Assembly: GCF_011046555.1 (NCBI RefSeq)
Contig: NZ_CP049246.1
Location: 3,720,001 to 3,784,000 of the forward strand
DNA: 64,000 nucleotides
Source of the DNA: Sphingobacterium lactis
GTDB lineage: Bacteria; Bacteroidota; Bacteroidia; Sphingobacteriales; Sphingobacteriaceae
Reading direction: 5' to 3'
The notes under the pieces are model-generated. The model was not told the DNA's origin, ran no database searches, and saw nothing but the letters and a program-made list of their open reading frames with translations. The number at the start of each line of letters is the position of its first letter. Positions within the stretch are counted from its first letter, which is position 1. This document shows, piece after piece, positions 56,101-64,000 of this stretch. A program made the translations under genes and the position numbers.

Positions 56101-56354
56101 CGATCATCATGACTTCCCTGGCCTTTATCTTGGGTATTATTCCTTTGATGCTGTCCACAGGGGCGGGTGCCGTTTCCAGACAGACCATCGGTTGGACGGT
56201 ATTCGGCGGGATGACTGCAGCAACGTTCCTAGCCATCTTTATCGTTCCGGTGCTTTACGTGGTGATTACCCGCGTTGCCTACGGAAAGAAGAAACTGGCA
56301 GAATTGGAAGCCAACTTCGATGAAGAGAAAAAGAAAAGTTTAAGTGCGCATTAA
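53184..56354 (+). CDS. RND multidrug efflux permease (HAE1, AcrB-like)
   Basis: A 1056-aa proton-driven pump. It starts MISEVFIKRPVTAMVISILI, with the usual twelve-helix, two-porter-loop layout. Proton relay residues D408-D409 (VVDDAIVVVEAV), Lys in AAKNAILIVEFAKERV and Arg in LRLRPIIMTSLAF are intact, in contrast to the Asp-Asn pair in the fusion permease at 11010. Last gene of the TetR-led operon, with a strong terminator. Confidence 0.95.
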   Translation: MISEVFIKRPVTAMVISILITIVGIIAVTTLPISQYPNIAPPTVSVSATYTGADAQTVEKTVTTPIESQINGTPGMIYMSSNSTSDGGSRITVTFEVGTDIDIATLDVQNRVSIAEPVLPEAVRRLGVTTRKVNTDILMMVSLVSPDGSRDQNYLANYINLYLKDALLRVKGVGDVQAFGQPFAMRVWLDANKLANINMSPADVNAAITEQNSRMPGGSVGARPQENAQVFEYPIVMDSDLEEVDQFENIVVKTNTDGSIVLLKDIARVELGQFNYGITNKVNGQVASGMMISQTPGGNAVETADGIYAALEDLKKSFPAGVDYVVGYETVSVVNASISSVIHTLVEALVLVTLVVFFFLQSWRATLIPLLAIPVSIIGTFIFFILFGFSVNNLTMLAFVLAIGIVVDDAIVVVEAVQHYIDHYKMDAKEATMRAMKDITAPVIAIALILAAVFVPVGFIPGMVGKLYQQFAITIAVSVMLSAFIALTLTPALCSIMLKPSATTKDSKGLNKFFYKFNVWFEKVTYRYSKGVRKAIKASTLVLIILLCIFVGTGFMFTTKKTGFIPNEDAGIFFMGVSLPEGASSARTEEVLTELTNDLRKDFPEIAYVTSINGMNLLNRAAKPNGASLFVSLKPWEERSKTVAEITGAIMGKYRGYSKASVIAATPPPIPGLGTSGGFTMEIQDRQTVDIKDFEAMLGRFLAAANQRPEIGMAYTLFNSNSPNYKLQVDREMAKRMGVPVSNIYSTISSYMGSSYVNDFTKYGRNFRVVTQADTSYRMHIEDINKLYVKNVQGQPVPISNLVRYELTTNPSIINHFNIFRSIQVSGEAAPGYSSGDAIAALEEVAAQTLSDGYSYEFSGLSLQEKQSGSKTIQIFALCILFVFLLLASLYESWSVPFSILLSVPLGVFGAILALTLLPNLDNNIFAQIGLVTIIGLAAKNAILIVEFAKERVDIGMNLIEATIDAVKLRLRPIIMTSLAFILGIIPLMLSTGAGAVSRQTIGWTVFGGMTAATFLAIFIVPVLYVVITRVAYGKKKLAELEANFDEEKKKSLSAH

Positions 56355-56387
56355 ACAATGCGGTAATGCAACTATAACCTGACGAAT

Positions 56388-56425
56388 AAGGGCTGGTAAG
56401 GATTTTCCTTACCAGCCCTTTTTAT
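56388..56425 (+). terminator. Terminator of the tetR-efflux operon
   Basis: Perfect 15-bp stem AAGGGCTGGTAAGGA/TCCTTACCAGCCCTT, loop TTT, then TTTT. Confidence 0.9.
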
Positions 56426-56497
56426 GTTTATTGGTCCTATTCAGTTTTTTTATAAAGATCTTAACCTCTGTCCGATGGCTATATCCCGTTATCCGTA

Positions 56498-56529
56498 AAA
56501 AAAGGAAGCCGAATCATCACGACTCGGCT
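56498..56529 (-). terminator. Terminator of the SusD/thioredoxin operon
   Basis: AGCCGA(A)TC pairs with GA(C)TCGGCT; on the minus strand it is followed by CCTTTTTTT. Confidence 0.7.
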
Positions 56530-56565
56530 GTCCAATTAGCTGCTTGCTATTTACACATAAATAAT

Positions 56566-57810
56566 CTACAGCATTTTACCCAATTTCATTTTATCCAGCA
56601 GGTCAGCATAGTTTTGTTGAACATTTGCCGGTGCAAATACGATATGTTCTTCCATGATGGGAATTGCCCGGTCCTTAGCGCCTGTTCGGTACAGCAGAAG
56701 GGCATAATTCATTTGGTCCACATCATCCGTTGATTTCTCGAAAGCGGCCTTGCTCCAGTCCAGAACGCCCTGTATGTATTTTACATCCACATCTTTTACG
56801 AAATATGCGACATCGCCAGCATACATCCGCTTTAGCGGGTCGCTGGTACTGTTCGGATAGTCAGCGCGGTAGGTTTCCAATGCCTTTGCAAAGTTATCCC
56901 ATTGATAGGCGGCCTTAAAGAATTGAATCTTTGCATAATCCATAAATTCCTGAATGCGCTCGGGATGTTTTGCTTTGATATTTTGCTCAATAGTTGTCCA
57001 GTCCGGAGTTGTGCTCAGGATATAGTATCCCGAAGGGCTTTTTCTTCCCAACGTATTCTGCAGATTTTCAAAGTAGATAATACCAAAATAGCGTTCTTCT
57101 GTTGCCCCTTCTCCAAGCAATGCGTTCAGGCTATCGCGTTTATTCAGCAGTTCCTGAAAAGTGGCATCTTTGGAGGAGTTGGTATTGGTGATCATAAGCT
57201 TGGCGTTCTGCGCACTGTTCAAGCCACCGCTCATGGCAATATAATCCGATACATCATCCTTTGAGAGTTCTCCAGCTCGCTTCGCGGCTTCAATCTTCTT
57301 GAACTGTAAATCCTTGTCATTCGGATTTTGCGCAACTGCACGCTTCAACGTAAAGTATTGGTAGTCCGGATTCGTAACGGTTTCCAGTGTTTCTTTCAAA
57401 TGGGGTACCCGTTGCAAACCAACTGTTTTATGCACAATCTCTCCATCAGGATTGAAGAAGAGCAAGGTGGGATATCCACTGACCTTATATTCCTTAACAA
57501 ACGTCCTGCTCTGGGCAAGCCATTCTTTCTTGAGGGGGTCACCCGCTTCATCTTCATCAAACTGTACCTTCACGGAAATAAATTTGGCATTCGCGATCTC
57601 CCCGATCGTCTCATCCGGGAAAACAGTGTTATCCATCACCTTACAGGGGCCACACCAACTGGTGTAGCAATCCATCAGGATGTATTTGTTTTCTTGCTTT
57701 GCCTTCGCCTTTACCTGCTCCCAATTAAATCCTTTTACAAATTGAATCCCTTTCTCCTGCGCCATGAGCACACAGGGAAATAGCAAGAGCAGTACCATGA
57801 GCTTTTTCAT
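56566..57810 (-). CDS. Thioredoxin-fold protein with long C-terminal helical domain
   Basis: A 414-aa exported protein (signal MKKLMVLLLLFPCVLMA). The thioredoxin-like domain (about 25-150) has active site C53-G-P-C56 (SWCGPCKVMD), resembling DsbD C-terminal-type or YyaL-like thioredoxins. Residues 160-414 are helical repeats, possibly TPR-like, with FKKIEAAKRAGELSKDDVSD. Probably reduces periplasmic disulfides. Last gene of the minus-strand operon. Confidence 0.85.
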   Translation of the reverse strand: MKKLMVLLLLFPCVLMAQEKGIQFVKGFNWEQVKAKAKQENKYILMDCYTSWCGPCKVMDNTVFPDETIGEIANAKFISVKVQFDEDEAGDPLKKEWLAQSRTFVKEYKVSGYPTLLFFNPDGEIVHKTVGLQRVPHLKETLETVTNPDYQYFTLKRAVAQNPNDKDLQFKKIEAAKRAGELSKDDVSDYIAMSGGLNSAQNAKLMITNTNSSKDATFQELLNKRDSLNALLGEGATEERYFGIIYFENLQNTLGRKSPSGYYILSTTPDWTTIEQNIKAKHPERIQEFMDYAKIQFFKAAYQWDNFAKALETYRADYPNSTSDPLKRMYAGDVAYFVKDVDVKYIQGVLDWSKAAFEKSTDDVDQMNYALLLYRTGAKDRAIPIMEEHIVFAPANVQQNYADLLDKMKLGKML

Positions 57811-57815
57811 ATCTC

Positions 57816-58754
57816 TTAATTTAATAGTTCATGAATGGCCAGAACAGCGATGCCATTTTTCAGCACCATCTGCAGGGGTGTCTTTTCCACCCTTGACCCA
57901 TAGATGTTGCTTGTAGATGATACGATGCCGACCACCTGACCACGGTTATTCAACACGGGACCACCGCTGGATCCTACTGCATAATCTGCCGTAATCGTCA
58001 TGCGGTACTGCCGTTGCTTTGGATTCGCAGGGTTCACCAATTTTCTATTTTTGGCAACCAATCCCGATGTCAGGAAATAATAATTCTGCTCGGGATGAGC
58101 GATGACAAATACCTCATCGCCAACGGCCAAGGGTGCACCCAAATCGAGGTAAGGCATCGGCTTTCCCGGTCGATGCAGCGTGAAAAGGACCACATCGTTG
58201 CTCGCCGAATAAGCTAATATTTTATCTATTGTATACACTTCCCCATTATAATCCTGCAGGTAATACATGCTGCTGTCCACTTTCCCCGCGTCCTTTCCCT
58301 CCGTTTTGCGCATATGGATCAATTCCGATAGCACATGGTGGTTGCTGACACAGAGCCCATCCGGACTGATCACGAACGCTGTTGCCAGCGGTTCCGCCAA
58401 AGGAGCGAGTTCGGGGTTGGCATGATTCAGCCTACCCAAAATTAAGACTGCCTGTTTCTTGGTGGCATAGAGCTCCTTTACGGAAAGCACATCCACCTTC
58501 CGAACTTCTTTTTGCTGCCAGCTAACCGGCGCATCATCTTTCAGTCCTTTATTCTCCTGTTGAAATTGCACGATGGTCTTCCCCTTGTTAGCGGATGCCG
58601 CTTGTAGAATTTTCTCCTCCAACCCTACTGCATATCGGCTATCGTCCACAAACAGGCTATCTGCCTTGTTTTGGCCAAAAGCCTGTACCTGGGGAAGCAC
58701 AAGCCCGACCATCAACAAAATATGAAAACAGTATTTCTTTCCGAATAACATCAT
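57816..58754 (-). CDS. Trypsin-like serine protease, secreted
   Basis: A 312-aa protein with a signal peptide (ending near AFGQ) and a chymotrypsin-fold domain from about 95. Catalytic triad residues are H140 (CVSNHHVL), D187 (SASNDVVLF) and S263 (AVGSSGGPV). No PDZ domain, so not a DegP/HtrA in the strict sense. The start may be M1 or M2 (58751). It lies 5 nt upstream of the thioredoxin gene in the same operon. Confidence 0.87.
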   Translation of the reverse strand: MMLFGKKYCFHILLMVGLVLPQVQAFGQNKADSLFVDDSRYAVGLEEKILQAASANKGKTIVQFQQENKGLKDDAPVSWQQKEVRKVDVLSVKELYATKKQAVLILGRLNHANPELAPLAEPLATAFVISPDGLCVSNHHVLSELIHMRKTEGKDAGKVDSSMYYLQDYNGEVYTIDKILAYSASNDVVLFTLHRPGKPMPYLDLGAPLAVGDEVFVIAHPEQNYYFLTSGLVAKNRKLVNPANPKQRQYRMTITADYAVGSSGGPVLNNRGQVVGIVSSTSNIYGSRVEKTPLQMVLKNGIAVLAIHELLN

Positions 58755-58755
58755 G

Positions 58756-59865
58756 TTATTTTAATATTTCCTTCAATGTATTGATGAGCTCAGCTCCTCT
58801 GAGGTTTACCGCGACAATTTTCCCTTCCTTATCCAACAGGAAATTTGCCGGAATACTCGTCACACCATAGGCATTGGCCACTTCATTATCTACCCCTTGC
58901 AAGTCGGATACTTGCGTCCAGGTCAATCGATCGATTTTGATGGCATTCTTCCACATGGGCTCTGCTTCCTTCTTATCCAATGATACGCCAAGGATATCGA
59001 AACCTTTTTCCTTGAACTGTTGATGCGCCAAAACCAGATTGGGATTTTCCGCACGGCATGGAGCACACCAGCTCGCCCAAAAATCCACCAGCACATATTT
59101 GCCCCGGTAATCAGAAAGCTTAACAGGTTTCCCATCCACATCCGGAAGTGTAAAATCCGGCGCAATGCTTCCCACGGATAACGCTTTTGATTGCTCCAAG
59201 TTGTAGGCAACGACCTCCCCACCTGGTGTGTTCTTAACCTCTTCGGAGAGGCCATCGAACAATTGTTGAATGACTTCTTTTTTCCGCCCGTTAAAAAGCG
59301 TCAGGATTTCCGAAATACTGACCACACTGTTCGGATGATCTTTAATGAACTGTTCCGAAAAAGCATATTTGGTCTTGTACAGGCTATCGATGCGATCGTC
59401 AAAAGCCTTACTCTCTTCTGTACTCATGGTTCTTGAGGCTTGTTCTTTTTGCTGTGCCCGGACCTTCGCTTCAAAATCCTCATCAAATTTCTTGACGATT
59501 TCATAATCGGCAAATGTTGGCGAACCGGAGACCTTCAAGTTCTTCAGGTCTTGAAAAGTACCTGCAACGGTGATATCTGCGGGTTCGATATAGATAAATT
59601 TCGCTACGGGTCCTTCCGGCAGTTTCGCAACCAGGAAGGCATTGGTAGGTCCTGGAATCTCGCCTGCGAAGGCGAACTTTCCATCCTCTACTTTTACGGA
59701 ATCCTCGCCAGGGTAATTCCCGCGGCGTATCAGATGCACATAGTCTGTAGGCCAAGATTCAATATCTCCTTTCAGGGTAAAGCTCGTTTGCGCGAATACA
59801 TCCAAAGCTGGCAGGGTAAGCACCGATGCGATAACTAAACTCCTGAGTATTGTTGATTTTTTCAT
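58756..59865 (-). CDS. DUF4369 + AhpC/TSA thioredoxin-fold protein (TlpA/ResA-like)
   Basis: A 369-aa exported protein. The start at 59865 gives MKKSTILRSLVIASVLTLPA, a signal peptide, and avoids the overlap with the upstream gene. DUF4369 (about 25-130, FTLKGDIESWPTDYVHLIRR) is followed by a helical linker and a TlpA-like thioredoxin domain with C-A-P-C (FWASWCAPCRAEN) and the SIPANFLLDKEGKIVAVN strand. Probably periplasmic thiol-disulfide exchange. A paralogue of the gene at 60613. Confidence 0.9.
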   Translation of the reverse strand: MKKSTILRSLVIASVLTLPALDVFAQTSFTLKGDIESWPTDYVHLIRRGNYPGEDSVKVEDGKFAFAGEIPGPTNAFLVAKLPEGPVAKFIYIEPADITVAGTFQDLKNLKVSGSPTFADYEIVKKFDEDFEAKVRAQQKEQASRTMSTEESKAFDDRIDSLYKTKYAFSEQFIKDHPNSVVSISEILTLFNGRKKEVIQQLFDGLSEEVKNTPGGEVVAYNLEQSKALSVGSIAPDFTLPDVDGKPVKLSDYRGKYVLVDFWASWCAPCRAENPNLVLAHQQFKEKGFDILGVSLDKKEAEPMWKNAIKIDRLTWTQVSDLQGVDNEVANAYGVTSIPANFLLDKEGKIVAVNLRGAELINTLKEILK

Positions 59866-59881
59866 TCTTTCCGTTTTTACA

Positions 59882-60583
59882 TTAATTAGATTCCAATGGA
59901 CGTACATCCGTACCCATGTATTTCAGGTTTTCGCCAATAAATAGGCCTTCCGGACTGGTTCTCACCTGCTCATTCAGCCCCTTGAAAAGGGCAACAAGCG
60001 CAGCATTTTCCAAAACATCCGTTAAGCTCTTCAGTTCTGCAAGACTAACCGCACTTTGGGGATGGCTTTTTATGAATTCCTGCGAGAACTTCACCCCCGT
60101 TTCTCTTAAGTTGGCAATACTGTTGTTCAAGGCCTGAATTTCTTCATCGTCCTCCGATTCCTCGATTTGCAGGGTATATTGGGCGGCTTTGGTATTGATT
60201 TCCTCATGACCCTTTTTCAGCGCCAAGTAATCCTTATAGCTGGGCGATCCCTGCACATCAACATCTTGCAGCGAGCTGAATGCCCCTTGGACTGTGATAT
60301 CTCCGGGTTCTACATACAAGAACTTCGCAACACCACCTTTCTTCGCCGTAATCAAGTAAGCCACTGTTGGTCCCGCAATCGTTCCTTTAAAGGCAAAGGA
60401 TCCATCTTGTGTCTGTACGGAATCTACACCAGGGTAATTGCCCTGACGAACCAGGTATACAGTTTCTGTCGGCCAACCGGAAATCTTTCCGGTGACAGCA
60501 TATTTTTCTTGTCCATATCCTTGCATGGTCATCAGTACTAAACCGATGCTGGCAAGTCCAATTTTTACGATATCTTTCATCAT
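59882..60583 (-). CDS. DUF4369-domain protein lacking the thioredoxin domain
   Basis: A 233-aa exported protein, closely related to its two neighbours over DUF4369 and the helical linker (AVTGKISGWPTETVYLVRQG; VKFSQEFIKSHPQSAVSLAE), but it stops right where the thioredoxin domain starts in the paralogues. Start: I prefer 60583 (MMKDIVKIGLASIGLVLMT). The ATG at 60613 overlaps the upstream stop (TAATG), which would fit coupling but adds a long charged N-region. Without CxxC it cannot be a thiol oxidoreductase; it may be a binding partner or a degenerate copy. Confidence 0.8.
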   Translation of the reverse strand: MMKDIVKIGLASIGLVLMTMQGYGQEKYAVTGKISGWPTETVYLVRQGNYPGVDSVQTQDGSFAFKGTIAGPTVAYLITAKKGGVAKFLYVEPGDITVQGAFSSLQDVDVQGSPSYKDYLALKKGHEEINTKAAQYTLQIEESEDDEEIQALNNSIANLRETGVKFSQEFIKSHPQSAVSLAELKSLTDVLENAALVALFKGLNEQVRTSPEGLFIGENLKYMGTDVRPLESN

Positions 60584-60612
60584 CAATCTTATATTTTGTT
60601 TTCTATACCTCA

Positions 60613-61719
60613 TTATTGTCCCAGCAATTCCGCCAGCTTCTTGTTCAGTTCTTCACCCATAAGATTCTTGGCGATTATCTTTCCGGAAGGGTCGATCAGG
60701 AAATTCGTCGGTACGACCTGGATGGCATAAAGCTGCGCTGCAGCATTCTTTTGTGCGCGGAGATCCGACACCTGTGGCCAGATGACACCGTCATTCTGAA
60801 TGGCTCTTTTCCAACGCCATTCTTCCTCTTTGGTATCGATAGACACGCCAAGGATTTCCAGACCCTTATCTTTATATTTTTTATAGGCAGCCAATAAATT
60901 GGAGTGTTCCTTCCGACATGGAATACACCAGCTGGCCCAAAAATCCAAGAGCACATACTTGCCCTTGAAATCGCTTAACCGAATTTCTTTTTGGGTAGAA
61001 TCAGGCTGCACAAAGTCCGGCGCTATTTTCCCCAACTGGATGTTCCCCAAGTTGGTGACATAGGCTTTGAGATCTTTACCCTGTTCGGAATCCCTCACCG
61101 AAGCATCCACGGTGTTGTACAATGCCGATAACGTTGGATAATCCACATTTCCCGAGATGGTGAACAATTCATAGATGGCACCTGGGTTTTTCGGATTGGC
61201 AGTGATGAACGCGCGCACATCCTCCACATCCTTTGCATTCAAGGCTTCGATCTCTCGATAATACCCCTTTACCTTCGCTTGGTCCTTCTCCGAATGGATA
61301 AAATTATAGATGCTATCGATCTTGGCTTTCTTTACCTCATGGATGTTCTTGATGCGCTGATAAGCCGCCGACAAATCCGAACCTGATACCTGCGCAGTGG
61401 ATAGGTTATCAAATTCTCCCTGAATGGTTGTTGTTCCGGGTTCGAGGAAGAAAAATCGGAAGACCGGGTTTTGCTCATCCTTCGAAACCAGGAAGGCATT
61501 TGTCGCCCCGTGGACCTGTCCCTTAAATTCAAAGCTTCCATCCTTATTTTCCACCGAATCCTTCAGCACCTGGTTGCCGCGAGTCTCCAAATGAATATAT
61601 TTTCCCTGCCAGCCCGTGATCTTGCCCTTTACGGTAAAATTTTCCTGCGCCATCACACTATTTCCTAAGGAAAGTAGGCCGATGCATGCTCCGATAATTA
61701 TGTATTTCTTCATCTTCAT
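60613..61719 (-). CDS. DUF4369 + AhpC/TSA thioredoxin-fold protein (TlpA/ResA-like)
   Basis: A 368-aa exported protein (signal MKMKKYIIIGACIGLLSLG to about residue 25). DUF4369 (KGKITGWQGKYIHLETRG) is followed by a helical linker and a thioredoxin domain with C-I-P-C (FWASWCIPCRKEH). Same architecture as 58756-59865. Both sit in a SusD-led operon, a combination frequent in Sphingobacteriaceae. Confidence 0.9.
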   Translation of the reverse strand: MKMKKYIIIGACIGLLSLGNSVMAQENFTVKGKITGWQGKYIHLETRGNQVLKDSVENKDGSFEFKGQVHGATNAFLVSKDEQNPVFRFFFLEPGTTTIQGEFDNLSTAQVSGSDLSAAYQRIKNIHEVKKAKIDSIYNFIHSEKDQAKVKGYYREIEALNAKDVEDVRAFITANPKNPGAIYELFTISGNVDYPTLSALYNTVDASVRDSEQGKDLKAYVTNLGNIQLGKIAPDFVQPDSTQKEIRLSDFKGKYVLLDFWASWCIPCRKEHSNLLAAYKKYKDKGLEILGVSIDTKEEEWRWKRAIQNDGVIWPQVSDLRAQKNAAAQLYAIQVVPTNFLIDPSGKIIAKNLMGEELNKKLAELLGQ

Positions 61720-61725
61720 CTATTT

Positions 61726-63234
61726 TTATTCTATGCCCTTGACTTCAGCAATTGCCGTATTTCCATTAATACTTTCCATCACCTCAAACTTAAAGTATCG
61801 AGCATCGACAGGTTTTAGGAAACGAAGGGTTTTGATATCTGGATTTTCTATTGAACTATCCCAATAGATTCCACCTGGCATATAATATCCTTCATAATTC
61901 CAGTTGGTGCCATCCTGACTCGAGAATACGCGTATTTTACGGAAATCATTGTACGTGTCGTCGTATTGAGGCGTAAAGAAGAACCCTTTCACCTTTTTCT
62001 GTGCGCCTAAATTCAGGATTAAACTTTGGGGTGCAGCCGAAACATACTTTTCAGATTTCCAATAGGTTTCGATCTTTCCGTCCAGCACATTTTTCGCTGG
62101 ATTTTCCGTATCGGCTTCTGTAGAAGTTGCAACCCATTGGCTACGTTTCATTTCCGTACCGGTCAGACCGTCATTGCCGATGGCAATATTTTTCGTTTCT
62201 GCGGAGGTATGTTTTATTTGAATAAAGGCCAGATCACCCTTCGATGCACTGTCGGGAGCCAAAAGTCCCGGACGACTCTTATCCTCGAGGCGGACCGCCA
62301 AGACATAATTCTTTTGCAATCCGGAAGCATCCAGTTTACTGTAGTCAATTTCCACCTTAAAACTATCCTGTGAGGACCATTGATTTTCCTTGATCGTCAC
62401 GCTATCCTTTAGGATTTTATAGGCCCCATCGGGTACATATTCCACCTGCGCATTGATTGCTTTGGCAAAATACGCCAAGGTTTCCGGCGAACGGTCAACC
62501 TTGACTTTACTGACCACATCGGTAGGTACCGCTTCAGAAATCTTCGCAGAAAAAGCAACGGTATTCCCGGCATCAGGCTGTCCATTGATCATCAGGTTTT
62601 GAAACTGCCCATAGATATAAGGATTCCTGCCCGTGAGGTTGTAGAAATTTTTCGCTCTCGAAAAGGTCTCCATTTTCCCACGGATGTAGGATGCCAACAA
62701 GCGCATTTTCACGAACATCACCTTGCCTTTTAACTGTCCGGGTCCGGATTCCACCTGCAAGCGAAGTGGAATAACATATACGCTGTTTGCGGTTAATCCA
62801 GAGCCATCCTGTAGCTCGATAATCAGGGAATCCTTAGCCTTTGTTGCATTTTCCTCGACCACCACGGTATTCTTCTTTAATCGAAAAGCCTTTTGAGGGA
62901 AGGGCAATGATTTCACATAATTCAAGCTGTCGTAAAATTTCAGTAGGGAGAGGTCGATGGTTGCAGCGATCACTGTAGGTTCTGCTCCGGCCTCTTTTAT
63001 TTCTGGCACAAAGAATGGTGCAAATTTGGTCAAATTGCGAATCGCCGAATCACCAAGGTACGTCGAGGTCGCTTCACCGATCGAACTCGCCTGATATTCC
63101 CCAAGATCTTTGGCAATATCCTCCAGTTCCCCTAAATTCTCCTTCTTACAGGAGCTCATCATCAAGAATAGGCTACACGCAAACAGCACCAAAAACTGGG
63201 TGTGCGAAAGCATATGGAATTTCAATCTTTTCAT
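61726..63234 (-). CDS. Surface lipoprotein with BT_3987/DUF1735-like domains and C-terminal F5/8 type C domain
   Basis: A 502-aa protein. Lipoprotein signal with lipobox LMMSSC (C29). Two DUF1735-like modules (about 60-195 and 200-340, FRLKKNTVVVEENATKAKD) are followed by a discoidin-type carbohydrate-binding domain (about 350-500, LILNLGAQKKVKGFFFTPQY). Encoded directly behind SusD, so it probably binds the substrate of the SusC/SusD system at the cell surface. Domain names are by resemblance. Confidence 0.8.
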   Translation of the reverse strand: MKRLKFHMLSHTQFLVLFACSLFLMMSSCKKENLGELEDIAKDLGEYQASSIGEATSTYLGDSAIRNLTKFAPFFVPEIKEAGAEPTVIAATIDLSLLKFYDSLNYVKSLPFPQKAFRLKKNTVVVEENATKAKDSLIIELQDGSGLTANSVYVIPLRLQVESGPGQLKGKVMFVKMRLLASYIRGKMETFSRAKNFYNLTGRNPYIYGQFQNLMINGQPDAGNTVAFSAKISEAVPTDVVSKVKVDRSPETLAYFAKAINAQVEYVPDGAYKILKDSVTIKENQWSSQDSFKVEIDYSKLDASGLQKNYVLAVRLEDKSRPGLLAPDSASKGDLAFIQIKHTSAETKNIAIGNDGLTGTEMKRSQWVATSTEADTENPAKNVLDGKIETYWKSEKYVSAAPQSLILNLGAQKKVKGFFFTPQYDDTYNDFRKIRVFSSQDGTNWNYEGYYMPGGIYWDSSIENPDIKTLRFLKPVDARYFKFEVMESINGNTAIAEVKGIE

Positions 63235-63242
63235 GGTTTAGG

Positions 63243-64000
63243 TTATCTTGGATTAGGAACAATTAATGGATTGATCGCAATAATTTTTGGCGCGATCTGC
63301 ATCAGGTATCTCGGACTGTTCGGTTCCAAGGTTGCATATTCCTCCACCACTTCATCCGACCAATCATCATATAATACACGTTTTATTGTCTTGCGCAGTT
63401 TGGGGTCCCGGTTCATCCTTTTCTGGTCAAACAACCGCAATCCTCCATGAAAAAACAGTTCCTTTCTACGTTCAGCGAAAACAAGCGAAAGGATTTCCTC
63501 ATTCGTCGCGGTCAGGTCCGAAGGTCCTTCCATGCGCGCACGCTGTATTCTATTCAAAATATTGAGTGCTGCTGCGGTCTGATTTTTTCTGGCCAGGCAT
63601 TCTGCTTGGATAAACAACATTTCAGTCACACCAATACTGTAATTAAAGGTCATTTTTCCGGATCGGTGCACGAAGGTCTTTCCATAACCGAAAGCCCTTT
63701 CCTTCCTAAGATCATCCCAAGAAAAAGTTGCCAAGAACATGGGGTCAGCATCAATGGCTTTGCGGTGGACCACATAATAATCAACATCTTCCCCGGATTT
63801 GGCCAGGTAGACCTCCGGACTCTCGGCTTGATCCAAGAGCGATAATGGATAATATTTGATCTCCTTGAAATTGAGCAGGGTATCCCGAATGGCCAAAGCA
63901 GCAGTTGCATTTTTCTCCGCATTGGCGTAATCACCCATATACAGATAGGTACGTGCTAAAAGACCCAATGCAGATGCACGCCCGGGATGAATGACCGATT
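63243..64000 (-). CDS. RagB/SusD-family nutrient-uptake lipoprotein, C-terminal part (runs off the window edge)
   Basis: The visible 251 residues show the SusD C-terminal half: ALGLLARTYLYMGDYANAEK (TPR helix), a late segment with VTEMLFIQAECLARKNQTAA, and RRKELFFHGGLRLFDQKRMN near the end. SusD covers the extracellular side of its SusC TonB-dependent transporter, expected further upstream outside the window. First visible gene of the minus-strand operon ending at 56566. Glycan or peptide substrate unknown. Confidence 0.9.
   Translation of the reverse strand, partial: SVIHPGRASALGLLARTYLYMGDYANAEKNATAALAIRDTLLNFKEIKYYPLSLLDQAESPEVYLAKSGEDVDYYVVHRKAIDADPMFLATFSWDDLRKERAFGYGKTFVHRSGKMTFNYSIGVTEMLFIQAECLARKNQTAAALNILNRIQRARMEGPSDLTATNEEILSLVFAERRKELFFHGGLRLFDQKRMNRDPKLRKTIKRVLYDDWSDEVVEEYATLEPNSPRYLMQIAPKIIAINPLIVPNPR

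Overview
The window looks like chromosomal DNA of a Bacteroidota bacterium, most likely family Sphingobacteriaceae (Sphingobacterium or Pedobacter-like). The evidence is the promoter grammar (TTG or TTTG, 19-21 nt, TAnnTTTG), the gene families (SusD, BT_3987/DUF1735, DUF4369-thioredoxin proteins, SCO plus cytochrome c, REC-Crp fusion, short ProS) and the rRNA sequences. Genus is a guess. No phage, plasmid, transposase or CRISPR array was seen.

Layout. 1-4.2 kb: housekeeping genes (partial lytic transglycosylase, an RNA pseudouridine synthase with an Arg/Asp-rich extension, a MazG-like pyrophosphohydrolase, a YhcC-type radical SAM protein). 4.2-9.8 kb: a complete rRNA operon on the minus strand (16S - tRNA-Ile - tRNA-Ala - 23S - 5S) with two tandem promoters, boxA-like leaders and two terminators. 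9.8-11 kb: a gene-free repeat island. 11-16.7 kb: an RND efflux operon in which the inner-membrane pump and the outer-membrane factor are one reading frame. 16.8-21.75 kb: small membrane protein, ccoS, ccoI, hemN and a small Cys-tailed protein, the last three genes lying behind an Fnr/FixK-like palindrome. 21.8-33.8 kb: clpC, ettA, a FixL-like haem-PAS kinase with a receiver-Crp/Fnr regulator, recN, a SprT-like protease, an M28 peptidase. 33.8-35.5 kb: a second repeat island sharing families with the first. 35.5-49.7 kb: cystathionine-type PLP enzyme, epimerase-like protein, proS, a Gly/Tyr-rich lipoprotein, a FadL-like porin, NfeD, LysM protein, uridine kinase, MFS transporter, and a DUF4442-lipoprotein-SCO-cytochrome c operon. 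50-56.4 kb: a conventional TetR-TolC-MFP-RND efflux operon. 56.5-64 kb: a minus-strand SusD-led operon with surface lipoprotein, DUF4369/thioredoxin-like proteins, a trypsin-like protease and a thioredoxin.

How genes may work together. The most interesting reading is a compact oxygen-response circuit: a FixL-like haem kinase (26270) beside a single protein joining a FixJ-like receiver to a FixK-like Crp/Fnr domain (27460), with a GTGAT-N4-ATCAC box (21733) in front of hemN-ccoI-ccoS, whose rhizobial counterparts (hemN, fixI, fixS) are FixLJ-FixK targets. The residues and the box are visible in the sequence. The regulatory link is inference.

The second highlight is the RND-OMF fusion, whose junction has an A6 run and a GTGA overlap such that a one-base change on either side would restore two separate genes.
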